Shown here piece by piece: positions 1 to 7,137 of a DNA stretch of 22,408 nt. The translations under genes were made by a program, and so were the position numbers. Source of the stretch: an uncultured Blautia sp. GTDB lineage: Bacteria > Bacillota > Clostridia > Lachnospirales > Lachnospiraceae. The notes under the pieces were generated by a model. That model saw nothing but the letters and a program-made list of their open reading frames with translations, ran no database searches and was not told where the DNA came from. Location: positions 1 through 22,408 of the forward strand of contig UQJE01000038.1 in NCBI GenBank assembly GCA_900541345.1. Direction: 5' to 3'. Each line of letters starts with the position of its first letter. The stretch's first letter is position 1.

Positions 1-2
1 AG

Positions 3-695
3 AAGGAAAAGGGAATCTTAAAAGATGTAAGTATGACACTGGAGGATAATAAATTTGTAGTTATCACAGGGCCAAATGGAGGAGGAAAATCCACCCTTGC
101 GAAAATTATCGCAGGTATTGAAAAGCCAACCTCTGGTCAGATTCTCTGGGATGGACAGGACATTACGGATATGAGCATTACAGACAGGGCAAAGCTTGGA
201 ATCAGCTATGCCTTCCAGCAGCCGGTTCGCTTTAAAGGAGTGACAGTTTTTGATTTGATCCGCCTTGCAGCAGGAAAAGAAATTTCTGTGACAGACGCCT
301 GTCAGTATCTTTCAAAGGTAGGGCTCTGTGCAAAGGATTATATAAAGAGAGAAGTAAACGGAAGCCTTTCCGGAGGAGAAATTAAACGAATTGAGATTGC
401 CACGATTATGGCAAGAAAAACAAGAGTCTCTGTTTTTGATGAACCGGAAGCAGGAATCGATTTATGGAGTTTTCAGAATCTGATTCAGGTTTTCGAAGAA
501 ATGCATAGTCAGCTTCATGGCTCTATTCTTATTATTTCCCATCAGGAGCGCATTCTGGATATAGCAGACGAGATTCTTTTAATTGCAGACGGAGAACTGA
601 GAGAAAAAGGTACAAAAGAAGAGATGATGCCAAAGCTTCTTGGAACTGCAAATGCAGCGGCAATGGGATGCAAAAAATTAACCGGGGAGAAATAG
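3..695 (+). CDS. sufC: SufC-like ABC ATPase, Fe-S cluster assembly (5' partial)
   Basis: ATPase of a SUF-type Fe-S cluster scaffold, acting in the cytosol together with a SufB/SufD-family partner rather than with membrane subunits. The frame stays open to the first base of the window (reading KEKGILKDVSMTLED before the first internal ATG at 33), so the gene starts outside the window and the ATG at 33 is not the start. Visible motifs: Walker A GPNGGGKST at about 69-95, signature LSGGE at 366-380, Walker B VFDEPEAGID from 432, and the switch histidine in ISHQ at about 540. The stop codon overlaps the ribosome site of the next gene, which is a SufB/D homologue; this pairing is what separates it from ordinary transporter ATPases. 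No sufS, sufU or sufD is seen beside it, so it resembles the two-gene SUF-like minimal (SmsCB) arrangement described in anaerobes. The exact subfamily is inference. Confidence 0.85.
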   Translation, partial: KEKGILKDVSMTLEDNKFVVITGPNGGGKSTLAKIIAGIEKPTSGQILWDGQDITDMSITDRAKLGISYAFQQPVRFKGVTVFDLIRLAAGKEISVTDACQYLSKVGLCAKDYIKREVNGSLSGGEIKRIEIATIMARKTRVSVFDEPEAGIDLWSFQNLIQVFEEMHSQLHGSILIISHQERILDIADEILLIADGELREKGTKEEMMPKLLGTANAAAMGCKKLTGEK

Positions 696-705
696 GAGGA
701 GCAGT

Positions 706-1623
706 ATGGACACAATACAGAAAGATTTACTGGAGGCAGTATCCGGACTGCACGAAATTCCGGCAGGAGCATATAACATAAGAGCAAACGGCGCAAGTGT
801 GGAAAGAGGCTGTACAGAAAACATTCAGATTGTCACAAAGGAAGATAAAAGCGGCATAGAAATTCACATTAAACCGGGAACGAAGCATGAAAGCGTTCAT
901 ATTCCGGTTATTTTAAGCCAGTCCGGTCTCGAGGAGGTTGTGTATAACGACTTTTATATTGGTGAAGGGGCAGATGTTACCATTATAGCAGGATGCGGAA
1001 TCCATAATGGAGGAGATGCGGCAAGCCGTCATGATGGGATTCATCGTTTTTTTGTAGAAAAAAATGCACATATTAAATATGTAGAAAAGCATTATGGAAG
1101 CGGTGACGGAAAAGGTGAGAGAATCATGAACCCTGTCACAGAAATCCATCTTGGAGAAGATAGCTTCATGGAGATGGATACAGCGCAGATCAGAGGGGTG
1201 GATTCTACAAACAGAGGAAACAAGGCATATCTGAAAGATGGAGCAAAGCTTGTGGTAATGGAGCGTCTCATGACACATGGAACACAGAAAGCAGAGAGCC
1301 ATTTCGATGTACAGCTTGACGGAGAGGACTGCTCTGCAAACGTAGTGTCCCGTTCGGTTGCAAGAGATGATTCCTATCAGCTTTTTGAATCTCATATCTG
1401 TGGAAATAACAGATGTAACGGACATACAGAATGTGATGCGATTATTATGGACGATGCAAAGATAAGCGCCATACCGGAGCTTTCTGCAAATCATGTAGAG
1501 GCTGCCCTGATCCATGAGGCAGCTATCGGGAAAATAGCAGGTGAGCAGTTAATTAAGCTTATGACTCTCGGTCTCACAGAGGCAGAGGCAGAAGAACAGA
1601 TTATCAGCGGATTTTTAAAGTAG
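706..1623 (+). CDS. SufB/SufD-family Fe-S cluster scaffold protein
   Basis: Scaffold subunit that with the SufC-like ATPase builds Fe-S clusters. The 305-residue protein is much shorter than E. coli SufB (about 495 aa) and keeps mainly the beta-helix core and the C-terminal helical part. Recognisable family features are the C-terminal run ECDAIIMDDAKISAIPEL followed by HEAAIGKIAGEQLIKLM and a GLTEAEAE...ISGFL end. Cysteines occur around residues 36, 90, 207, and in the HICGNNRCNGHTECD stretch. By a from-memory alignment the position of the E. coli SufB Cys405 ligand is Ile here, while the glutamate of HEA is kept; this should be checked. The ribosome site AGGAGG (694-699) overlaps the sufC stop, so translation is probably coupled. 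It could be called SufB, SufD or SmsB; a gene name is withheld for that reason. Confidence 0.85.
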   Translation: MDTIQKDLLEAVSGLHEIPAGAYNIRANGASVERGCTENIQIVTKEDKSGIEIHIKPGTKHESVHIPVILSQSGLEEVVYNDFYIGEGADVTIIAGCGIHNGGDAASRHDGIHRFFVEKNAHIKYVEKHYGSGDGKGERIMNPVTEIHLGEDSFMEMDTAQIRGVDSTNRGNKAYLKDGAKLVVMERLMTHGTQKAESHFDVQLDGEDCSANVVSRSVARDDSYQLFESHICGNNRCNGHTECDAIIMDDAKISAIPELSANHVEAALIHEAAIGKIAGEQLIKLMTLGLTEAEAEEQIISGFLK

Positions 1624-1632
1624 GAGAAATAC

Positions 1633-2397
1633 ATGGCAGAGGAAAAGCAGAAAAAAACGGGGGAAGAGGAAAAGGAAAAAAATACAGTGCCGCAGAACAG
1701 CATTGCCAGAATGTATCTGAATGAGGAAGAGCGAACAGAAGAAAAGAAGGAACATAAGAAAAGTCTTGTAGATATGACTGCAAAAGAAAAGCGCCTTTTG
1801 GAAAAAGAAAAGCTTCAGGGAATGGGTTTTCAGAAAAAAATGGAATATTTTTTCATGTATTACAAGTGGGTTCCTATTCTGATTATTGGTGTAATTATTG
1901 CTGCAGTCGGTGGATTCCGCTGGTATGAGCATGCAAAAATAGAAACGGTTCTCTCTGTATCGGCGGTGAACACAAAAGCACAGGATTTTACAGAAGAACA
2001 GGAGAAAATCCGAAAAATTCTGGGTGCAGAAAGCAAGTATGAGCAGGTATCCGTTATTGGAAACTTTACTACGGACCAGACTGGAAAAGATCTGGAATAC
2101 TATTCCCAGATGTCATTTATGACACAGATGCAGGCCGGAACCCTTGATGTGGTAATTATGCCGGAAACCATGTATAAAACGGAACAAAGAAAAGGTATTT
2201 TGGAAAACATGGGAACAGTTCTGGGAGAAGAGGCTTATAAAAACTTTGCCGGATATGAAAATGGCGACTGTGTAATCATTACAGATAAAGACTTTATAGA
2301 AGATTATGGTCTTGTGTATGACGAGGCTTATGTATGTGTGCTGAAAAATTCTCTGAACCAGGAAAATGCGGCAAAATGGATTTCTTCGCTTCAGTAG
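1633..2397 (+). CDS. Single-span membrane protein, extracytoplasmic domain of unknown function
   Basis: I do not recognise the family. The 254-residue product starts with about 75 very charged residues (Lys/Glu-rich, probably disordered or coiled), then one hydrophobic span at about residues 79-96 (WVPILIIGVIIAAVGGF) flanked by Lys before and RWYEHAK after, which predicts an N-in, C-out protein. The outer part of about 155 residues has alternating strand-like segments such as QAGTLDVVIMPE and NGDCVIITDKDF, which faintly recall a periplasmic-binding-like fold; that is a guess. It begins 9 bases after the SufB/D gene, with AGGAG at 1622-1626, and is followed 27 bases later by the Cys-rich gene, so it is most likely cotranscribed with Fe-S assembly genes. 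Its association with them may be only positional. Confidence 0.8.
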   Translation: MAEEKQKKTGEEEKEKNTVPQNSIARMYLNEEERTEEKKEHKKSLVDMTAKEKRLLEKEKLQGMGFQKKMEYFFMYYKWVPILIIGVIIAAVGGFRWYEHAKIETVLSVSAVNTKAQDFTEEQEKIRKILGAESKYEQVSVIGNFTTDQTGKDLEYYSQMSFMTQMQAGTLDVVIMPETMYKTEQRKGILENMGTVLGEEAYKNFAGYENGDCVIITDKDFIEDYGLVYDEAYVCVLKNSLNQENAAKWISSLQ

Positions 2398-2424
2398 GGA
2401 AGTACATAAAAGGAGAATTGAGTA

Positions 2425-2757
2425 ATGATAATTGATGGTAATTCTAAAGAAAAAGAAGCAATGGAACAGTTTCATAAAGGAAACAGACAGGAGGGGCTTC
2501 GTATTCAGGAAGAATTTGCAGCAGAATTTCGGGAAGAATATAAGGACAAAGATCACTGTCCCTGTAAAAAAGCATGCCGCTATCATGGAAACTGTAAAGA
2601 GTGTGTGGCAATACACAGAGCCCACCAGGAACACGTACCAAACTGTATGCGCCCTCTGATCAATAAAAAAATCAGGCTGTTATCAGAGCTTACAGAGCAT
2701 ACGATTGCAAATGAAATCGAGCCTCCAAAAGAACTTTTAAGAAAAGACGCAGAGTAA
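2425..2757 (+). CDS. Small Cys/His-rich protein, probable metal binder
   Basis: I do not recognise a named family. The 110-residue protein has no signal peptide or membrane span. A central block holds six cysteines (C45, C47, C51, C57, C60, C74) with five histidines among them (H44, H54, H64, H67, H70), arranged C-x-C-x3-C-x5-C-x2-C-x13-C. This density of thiols and imidazoles in an intracellular protein of an anaerobe suggests Zn or Fe-S binding. Flanks are helical and charged (residues 8-43 and 76-110). AGGAG at 2411-2415 places the start 9 bases downstream. It is the last gene before a strong terminator and the fourth of a run begun by sufC and sufB/D, which makes a role in metal or cluster handling worth testing, though nothing in the sequence proves it. 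Confidence 0.78.
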   Translation: MIIDGNSKEKEAMEQFHKGNRQEGLRIQEEFAAEFREEYKDKDHCPCKKACRYHGNCKECVAIHRAHQEHVPNCMRPLINKKIRLLSELTEHTIANEIEPPKELLRKDAE

Positions 2758-2761
2758 AAAT

Positions 2762-2807
2762 AAAAAGAAGAATCCTTTCTGTTTGATGGAAGGATTCTTC
2801 TTTTTTT
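2762..2807. terminator. Bidirectional intrinsic terminator
   Basis: A 12-bp perfect inverted repeat (2766-2777 with 2790-2801, AGAAGAATCCTT / AAGGATTCTTCT) can be lengthened to about 16 bp through the flanking A and T tracts. T-runs follow on either strand, so it can end both the sufC-led transcript and the convergent symporter transcript whose gene ends at 2811. Confidence 0.9.
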
Positions 2808-2810
2808 GCG

Positions 2811-4193
2811 TTATTCTTTAAAATATTCTTTTACAAGCTTTATTACAGTTCCTGAAAGAAGGAAAAGAGCAATCAGGTTTGGAATGGACATCAGACCGTT
2901 AAATGTTTCTGCGATACTCCAGAGAAGACCGAGATCCATAGTTGCTCCAAGAATGGCAACGAGAGAATACACGATCATAAATGGGCGAATCACTTTTACA
3001 GAAAAAAGAAATTCAACGCATCTTGCACCGTAAAGTCCCCAGCCGATAATTGTGGAAAAAGCAAAGCAACACATTGCAATTGCCGTGAAAATGGATACCC
3101 AGTTTCCGTAAGTGGCGGTGAAGCCAGAGATGGTAAGCTCTGCTCCTGCATCGGCTCCGTACGGGATAGAAATACCGCTTACAAGAATTACAAGAGCGGT
3201 GAGTGTACAAATCACAATAGTATCTGTAAATACTTCAAAAATACCGAAAAGTCCCTGTTTGACCGGCTTTTGGGTATCTGCACAGGCATGTGCAATAGAG
3301 CCGGTACCAAGACCTGCCTCATTTGAAAAGATACCTCTTGATACGCCTTTTTTCATACTGAGAAAGAAGCTTCCCACAATGCCGCCTGTTACAGCAGATG
3401 GATTAAATGCTCCGTGAATAATAGAAGCAAATACAGAGGGAACGTGCTCAATATTTAAAAGCACAACTCCAAGGGAAAGGACGATATAGAGAAGCGCCAT
3501 AAAAGGAACAAGTTTTTCTGTTACTTTTCCGATTCGTTTGACGCCGCCTAAAAGGACAAGTCCTACAATTATGGCAATGACAACTCCAAGGATCAGATTT
3601 ACGGTTTTCACAGAATCCGGTGAAATTAAATGATAATTTAAAAGCGCAGTGTCAATCGCGGTGGTAATTGTATTTACCTGCGTGGCATTTCCTGTTCCGA
3701 AAACAGTGAGGACGCCGAAAACAGAGAAGAGAACAGCCAGCCAGTGCCAGTTTTTGGAAAGTCCGTTTTTTATGTAATACATGGGACCGCCTACATAATC
3801 GCCGTGAGCGTTTCTCTCACGGAAATGAACGGCAAGAGTTACTTCTGAGAATTTGGTACACATTCCAAGAAAAGCAGAAACCCACATCCAGAATACAGCG
3901 CCTGGTCCTCCGATGGCAATGGCGCCGGCAACGCCCGCAATATTTCCTGTGCCTACGGTTGCGGCAAGAGCAGTACACACTGCCTGAAATGGTGTCATAG
4001 TACCGTCTGACGAATCTTTTTTGCGAAAGATTCGTCCTATGGTTGTTTTAATAGCCAGGGGGAATTTTCGAATCTGAATAAAGCGTGTGCCGATACTAAG
4101 ATAAAGACCGACGCCGATAATACAGACCATGGCAGGAACACCCCAGATAAAACTGTTTACTGCACTGTTGATATTTTTTATCAGCTCCAACAT
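2811..4193 (-). CDS. Alanine/glycine:cation symporter (AGCS family)
   Basis: Sodium- or proton-coupled uptake of alanine or glycine across the cytoplasmic membrane. The 460-residue length is normal for the family (AlsT/AgcS type). Characteristic stretches are GVGLYLSIGTRFIQIRKF near the N-terminus, ALAATVGTGNIAGVAGAI (the family's unwound ion/substrate-binding helix) and GGPMYYIKNGL, followed by about eight further hydrophobic helices, for example LVPFMALLYIVLSLGVVLL and FSTIIGWGLYGARC. The start at 4193 is supported by AAGGAG (4201-4206 on this strand) 7 bases upstream. It is a single-gene unit: a bidirectional terminator lies just past its stop and a divergent promoter region just before its start. 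Substrate choice between alanine, glycine and other small amino acids (some relatives carry glutamine) cannot be read from sequence. Confidence 0.93.
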   Translation of the reverse strand: MLELIKNINSAVNSFIWGVPAMVCIIGVGLYLSIGTRFIQIRKFPLAIKTTIGRIFRKKDSSDGTMTPFQAVCTALAATVGTGNIAGVAGAIAIGGPGAVFWMWVSAFLGMCTKFSEVTLAVHFRERNAHGDYVGGPMYYIKNGLSKNWHWLAVLFSVFGVLTVFGTGNATQVNTITTAIDTALLNYHLISPDSVKTVNLILGVVIAIIVGLVLLGGVKRIGKVTEKLVPFMALLYIVLSLGVVLLNIEHVPSVFASIIHGAFNPSAVTGGIVGSFFLSMKKGVSRGIFSNEAGLGTGSIAHACADTQKPVKQGLFGIFEVFTDTIVICTLTALVILVSGISIPYGADAGAELTISGFTATYGNWVSIFTAIAMCCFAFSTIIGWGLYGARCVEFLFSVKVIRPFMIVYSLVAILGATMDLGLLWSIAETFNGLMSIPNLIALFLLSGTVIKLVKEYFKE

Positions 4194-4219
4194 ATTTTTT
4201 CTCCTTTACAACAATAACG

Positions 4220-4228
4220 TGTTATAAT
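4220..4228 (+). promoter_or_regulatory. Extended -10 promoter of trmO
   Basis: TGTTATAAT is a perfect extended -10 (TGn-TATAAT), giving a predicted start near 4235 and a leader of about 50 bases before trmO. The -35 position is poor, as often with extended -10 promoters. Confidence 0.6.
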
Positions 4229-4235
4229 CATACCA
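4227..4235 (-). promoter_or_regulatory. Candidate extended -10 promoter of the symporter gene
   Basis: On the minus strand the bases read TGGTATGAT, an extended -10 (TGn plus TATGAT). No good -35 is seen 16-18 bases upstream. It overlaps the plus-strand -10 element at 4220-4228 by two bases. Confidence 0.45.
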
Positions 4236-4284
4236 TGATTTAAGGAAAAAGTATATAAAAAAGTAAGAGGAGGAGAAATAGAAA

Positions 4285-4965
4285 ATGAAAATAATAGCCC
4301 GTGTAAAAAGTGATTTTCCTGTAAAATTCGGGATTCCCAGGCAGAGCGGAAGGGTGGAGGAGTTAAAGGCTATGGTGATTATGGAGCCGGAATATCGAAA
4401 TCCGGATGTATTTCGAGGACTGGAAGAGTTCAGCCACATCTGGCTTTTATGGGAATTTTCGGAGGCGGCAGATAAGGGCTGGTCGCCGACAGTACGCCCG
4501 CCCCGCCTTGGAGGAAACGCGAGAAAAGGAGTCTTTGCCACACGCTCGCCTTTTCGTCCCAATCCCATCGGGCTTTCCAGCGTAAAACTGGAAAAAATTG
4601 AATTTCATCAGGAGCTTGGGCCGGTTTTGCATATTTCAGGGGCTGACCTTATGGACGGAACGCCTGTTTACGACATTAAACCGTATATTGAGACAGATTG
4701 TCACCTTGACGCAGAGGGCGGTTTTACAAAAGAAACAAAACAACACAGTCTTGAAGTAAAAATTTCAAAAGAGATGCTTTTTAAAATTCCACAGGAAAAA
4801 AGAGAGGCGGTGCTTGCTGTTTTAAAGGAAGACCCAAGACCGGGATACCAAAACGATCCGGATCGGATTTACGGAATGCCTTTTGGACATCAGGACATCA
4901 GATTCCACGTAAAAGACGGGATTCTGACAGTATGTGAGGTAAAGGCATTTAAAAGAGAGGAATAA
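4285..4965 (+). CDS. trmO: tRNA (N6-threonylcarbamoyladenosine-37) N6-methyltransferase TrmO/TsaA
   Basis: SAM-dependent enzyme that adds a methyl group to t6A at position 37 of threonine tRNAs, forming m6t6A. The 226-residue protein has the beta-barrel TrmO domain in its first about 150 residues: GLEEFSHIWLLWEF, then PPRLGGNARKGVFATRSPFRPNPIGLSSVKLE and DLMDGTPVYDIKPYI are the family's most conserved stretches, with the RSPFRPN segment lining the SAM site. The remaining C-terminal part (KEDPRPGYQ..YGMPF..D) matches the small helical tail found in bacterial members; E. coli TrmO is 235 residues. The start has GAGGAGGAG at 4267-4275 about 10 bases upstream. A tRNA-Thr gene, the type of substrate this enzyme acts on, lies at 19562-19633, but that is a coincidence of location. 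Confidence 0.93.
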   Translation: MKIIARVKSDFPVKFGIPRQSGRVEELKAMVIMEPEYRNPDVFRGLEEFSHIWLLWEFSEAADKGWSPTVRPPRLGGNARKGVFATRSPFRPNPIGLSSVKLEKIEFHQELGPVLHISGADLMDGTPVYDIKPYIETDCHLDAEGGFTKETKQHSLEVKISKEMLFKIPQEKREAVLAVLKEDPRPGYQNDPDRIYGMPFGHQDIRFHVKDGILTVCEVKAFKREE

Positions 4966-4985
4966 CTGTTTGGAATCAGACAGTT
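4964..4985 (+). other. Hairpin after trmO
   Basis: AACTGTTT (4964-4971) pairs with AGACAGTT (4978-4985) with one G-U pair and a six-base loop. It overlaps the trmO stop codon. There is no T-tract behind it (ATAAAAAT follows), so it is at best a weak terminator or a 3' end stabiliser. Confidence 0.4.
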
Positions 4986-4996
4986 ATAAAAATACA

Positions 4997-5025
4997 TTGA
5001 CAGAGAGAAAAAGATATGGTAAATT
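4997..5025 (+). promoter_or_regulatory. Strong SigA-type promoter of the DUF2325 gene
   Basis: TTGACA (4997-5002) and TAAATT (5020-5025) are separated by 17 bases. The predicted start of transcription is at about 5032-5034, directly before the palindrome at 5037-5052. Confidence 0.75.
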
Positions 5026-5036
5026 ATTGAAAAGGG

Positions 5037-5052
5037 GTTAGTGCAAACTAAC
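5037..5052. promoter_or_regulatory. Palindromic operator, DtxR/metalloregulator-like
   Basis: GTTAGT (5037-5042) and ACTAAC (5047-5052) form a perfect 6-bp inverted repeat around GCAA. It begins about 4 bases after the predicted +1, an ideal place for a repressor. The GTTAG/CTAAC half-sites are those found in DtxR/IdeR iron boxes, but the spacing is wider (6 bases between 5-bp arms instead of 1). A further GTTAG half-site sits at 5071-5075. The regulator is inferred, not seen in this window. Confidence 0.5.
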
Positions 5053-5119
5053 TTATTATTTTGGATTAAAGTTAGCTATGAAAAACTTTTTGGCGCAGAA
5101 ATGAAAAGGAGAGGTGAAC

Positions 5120-5401
5120 ATGAGCGTTGTAATTGTAGGCGGGAATGAAAGAATGGTATGTCAGTACGAAGATATTTGTAAAGGATATGGCTGGAAAGCG
5201 AAGATTTTTGCGAAGGAAAAGGGTGCAATGAAAAAGAAGATCGGAGCGCCGGACCTTCTGATTCTTTTTACAAGTACGGTTTCTCATAAAATGGTAAACT
5301 GTGCGGTAGAGCAGGCGAAAAGGAAATCGATTCCTGTGTGCCGATGTCATACAAGCAGCGCGGCAGCTCTGGAAAATATTCTGAGAGAATACGGTGCATG
5401 A
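5120..5401 (+). CDS. DUF2325 family protein
   Basis: A 93-residue cytosolic protein of the DUF2325 family, whose biochemical role is unknown. It begins with SVVIVGGNERM, a Rossmann-like strand-turn typical of this family, and continues with LLILFTSTVSHKMVNCAVEQAKRKSIPVCRCHTSSAAALENIL; the conserved VxH and the HTSS stretch match what I remember of the family. Three cysteines (in MVCQYEDIC, VNCAVEQ and VCRCHTS regions there are five in total) could bind metal. A GTG at 5114 is in frame, but AGGAG at 5108-5112 is only one base from it and 7 bases from the ATG at 5120, so ATG is preferred. It stands alone behind its own regulated promoter. In clostridia I recall DUF2325 genes near ferrous iron uptake (feo) genes, which would fit the operator, but no feo gene is present here. 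Confidence 0.8.
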   Translation: MSVVIVGGNERMVCQYEDICKGYGWKAKIFAKEKGAMKKKIGAPDLLILFTSTVSHKMVNCAVEQAKRKSIPVCRCHTSSAAALENILREYGA

Positions 5402-5530
5402 TAAATCGGAAACTGTAGTTTTACATATTGTGTGTTATTGGATTTTTTTCGGTGTTTTGTACGGAAAATTAGAGAGAACAGGAAAAGCCTTGTGTAATAT
5501 CACGTTTTTTTCCCATTCATGAAGAATGAC

Positions 5531-5559
5531 TTGAAAAATCTTCTCGGATTTCATAAAAT
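5531..5559 (+). promoter_or_regulatory. SigA-type promoter of aspartate kinase gene
   Basis: TTGAAA (5531-5536) and TAAAAT (5554-5559) are 17 bases apart. The predicted start near 5566 leaves a leader of about 49 bases, too short for a lysine riboswitch. The rest of the 5402-5614 gap is AT-rich with no further feature that I can support. Confidence 0.7.
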
Positions 5560-5614
5560 AGTAGAATACTTTATAGTGATAAAGAGAAAAAGTGAAGCAC
5601 GAGGAGCGATGAAA

Positions 5615-6934
5615 ATGAAAAAAGTGGTAAAGTTTGGCGGAAGCTCTCTGGCAAACGCAGAGCAGTTTCAGAAAGTTGGAGAAATTATCAAAAGCGATAC
5701 GAGCAGAAGATATGTAGTTCCTTCAGCACCGGGAAAGAGATTTGACGGAGATACAAAAGTAACAGATATGCTTTACAGCTGCTATGAAACAGCGGCTGCA
5801 GGAGAGGATTTTAGCAACCGGTTAAAGGCGATTAAGGAGCGGTATTATGAGATTGTAAGGGGATTAAATCTGAATCTTTCTCTGGAAGAGGAATTCAAAA
5901 CCATTCAGGAGGATTTTAAAAATCTGTCCGGTGCAGAGTATGCCGCATCAAGAGGAGAGTTTCTTAATGGAAAGATTATGGCTGCTTATCTCGGGTACGA
6001 GTTTGTAGATGCAGCCTCTGTGATTCGGTTCAGAAAAGATGGAAGCTTTGATATGGAGACAACAGATAAGCTTCTTACAAAAAGACTGGAAAAAAGTGAA
6101 TGTGCAGTAATTCCGGGATTTTACGGAGCATGTGCAGACGGAACAGTAAAAACTTTTTCAAGAGGAGGTTCTGATGTGACAGGCTCTCTCGTTGCAAAGG
6201 CAATTCAGGCAGATTTATATGAGAACTGGACAGATGTTTCCGGATTCCTTGTAACAGATCCGAGAATTGTGAAAAATCCTGCAGTGATTGAAACCATTAC
6301 ATACAGAGAACTTCGGGAGCTTTCTTATATGGGAGCGACGGTTCTTCATGAAGAAGCAATATTTCCTGTAAGAAAAGAAGGAATTCCCATTAATATCCGT
6401 AATACAAACAGTCCGGAGGATAAGGGAACTTTTATAGTAGAAAGTACCTGTAGGAAACCAAAATATACGATTACAGGAATTGCGGGAAAGAAGGGATTCT
6501 GTTCCATTAATATTGAAAAATCTATGATGAACAGTGAAATCGGGTTCGGAAGAAAAATTCTTCAGGTGTTTGAAGATCAGGGAATCAATTTTGAACATGT
6601 TCCATCCGGAATCGATACGATGACTGTATATGTACATCAGGATGAGTTTGAGGAAAAAGAACAGCAGGTAATTGCTGGAATACACAGAGCAGTGCAGCCT
6701 GATTTTGTGGAGATGGAAGCGGATCTTGCCCTGATTGCAGTAGTGGGAAGAGGAATGCGCTCTACAAGAGGAACAGCGGGACGCATTTTCTCCGCTTTGG
6801 CACACGCTAATGTCAATGTGAAAATGATTGATCAGGGTTCCAGCGAGCTGAATATTATTATTGGGGTGGAAAATCGAGATTTTGAGACAGCAGTAAAGGC
6901 AATTTACGATATATTTGTGATAACGCAGATTTAA
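5615..6934 (+). CDS. lysC: Aspartate kinase
   Basis: Phosphorylates aspartate to 4-phospho-aspartate, the first step to lysine/diaminopimelate, threonine and methionine. With this start the product has 439 residues, the size of monofunctional kinases. The N-terminal kinase domain shows VVKFGGSSL (residues 4-12, nucleotide and aspartate site), FSRGGSDVTG and LVTDPRI; the C-terminal part from about residue 300 carries two ACT-type segments (VFEDQGINFEHVPSGIDTMTVYV and IFSALAHANVNVKMIDQGSSELNIIIGV), indicating feedback control by an amino acid. The frame is open back to 5519, but the promoter lies inside that stretch. GAGGAG at 5601-5606 is 2 bases from the ATG at 5609 and 8 bases from the ATG at 5615, so 5615 is chosen. 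It is a single-gene unit with its own terminator. Which amino acid inhibits it, and so whether lysC is the right name, is not decided. Confidence 0.92.
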   Translation: MKKVVKFGGSSLANAEQFQKVGEIIKSDTSRRYVVPSAPGKRFDGDTKVTDMLYSCYETAAAGEDFSNRLKAIKERYYEIVRGLNLNLSLEEEFKTIQEDFKNLSGAEYAASRGEFLNGKIMAAYLGYEFVDAASVIRFRKDGSFDMETTDKLLTKRLEKSECAVIPGFYGACADGTVKTFSRGGSDVTGSLVAKAIQADLYENWTDVSGFLVTDPRIVKNPAVIETITYRELRELSYMGATVLHEEAIFPVRKEGIPINIRNTNSPEDKGTFIVESTCRKPKYTITGIAGKKGFCSINIEKSMMNSEIGFGRKILQVFEDQGINFEHVPSGIDTMTVYVHQDEFEEKEQQVIAGIHRAVQPDFVEMEADLALIAVVGRGMRSTRGTAGRIFSALAHANVNVKMIDQGSSELNIIIGVENRDFETAVKAIYDIFVITQI

Positions 6935-6950
6935 GAAGAGAATTGTGAAG

Positions 6951-6993
6951 AAAAAGATGGAAACTAATATGATAAAAGTTTCCATCTTTTTAT
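6951..6993 (+). terminator. Intrinsic terminator of aspartate kinase
   Basis: AAAAAGATGGAAAC (6951-6964) pairs perfectly with GTTTCCATCTTTTT (6978-6991) around a 13-base loop, ending in T5. The stem is symmetric in its A and T tracts, so it could also stop minus-strand transcription. Confidence 0.9.
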
Positions 6994-7034
6994 TGTGCAT
7001 AAAATTAAATTATGGATGTATCAATTATTATAAT

Positions 7035-7063
7035 TTTACAAAATGGTAAGGCAGGGGTATAGT
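7035..7063 (+). promoter_or_regulatory. SigA-type promoter of the flavoprotein gene
   Basis: TTTACA (7035-7040) and TATAGT (7058-7063) with a 17-base spacer. Predicted start near 7070, about 68 bases before the chosen ATG. Confidence 0.65.
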
Positions 7064-7137
7064 AAGCGTGTAAAGAACAAAACAATCGTAAAAAAGAAAT
7101 CTGTAAGAAAATGGATAGTATAAGGAGGATGCAGAAG

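Noticed and set aside
2113..2634. Minus-strand frame rich in Phe and Leu, looking like a membrane protein
   Set aside because: It is the complement of Lys/Glu-rich codons of two plus-strand genes; hydrophobicity is an artefact.
5402..5614. Possible lysine riboswitch before aspartate kinase
   Set aside because: The promoter at 5531-5559 leaves only about 49 bases of leader, and no matching stems were found.
5519..5614. N-terminal extension of aspartate kinase by 32 codons
   Set aside because: It contains the promoter and has no ribosome site; family proteins start at the VVKFGGSS segment.
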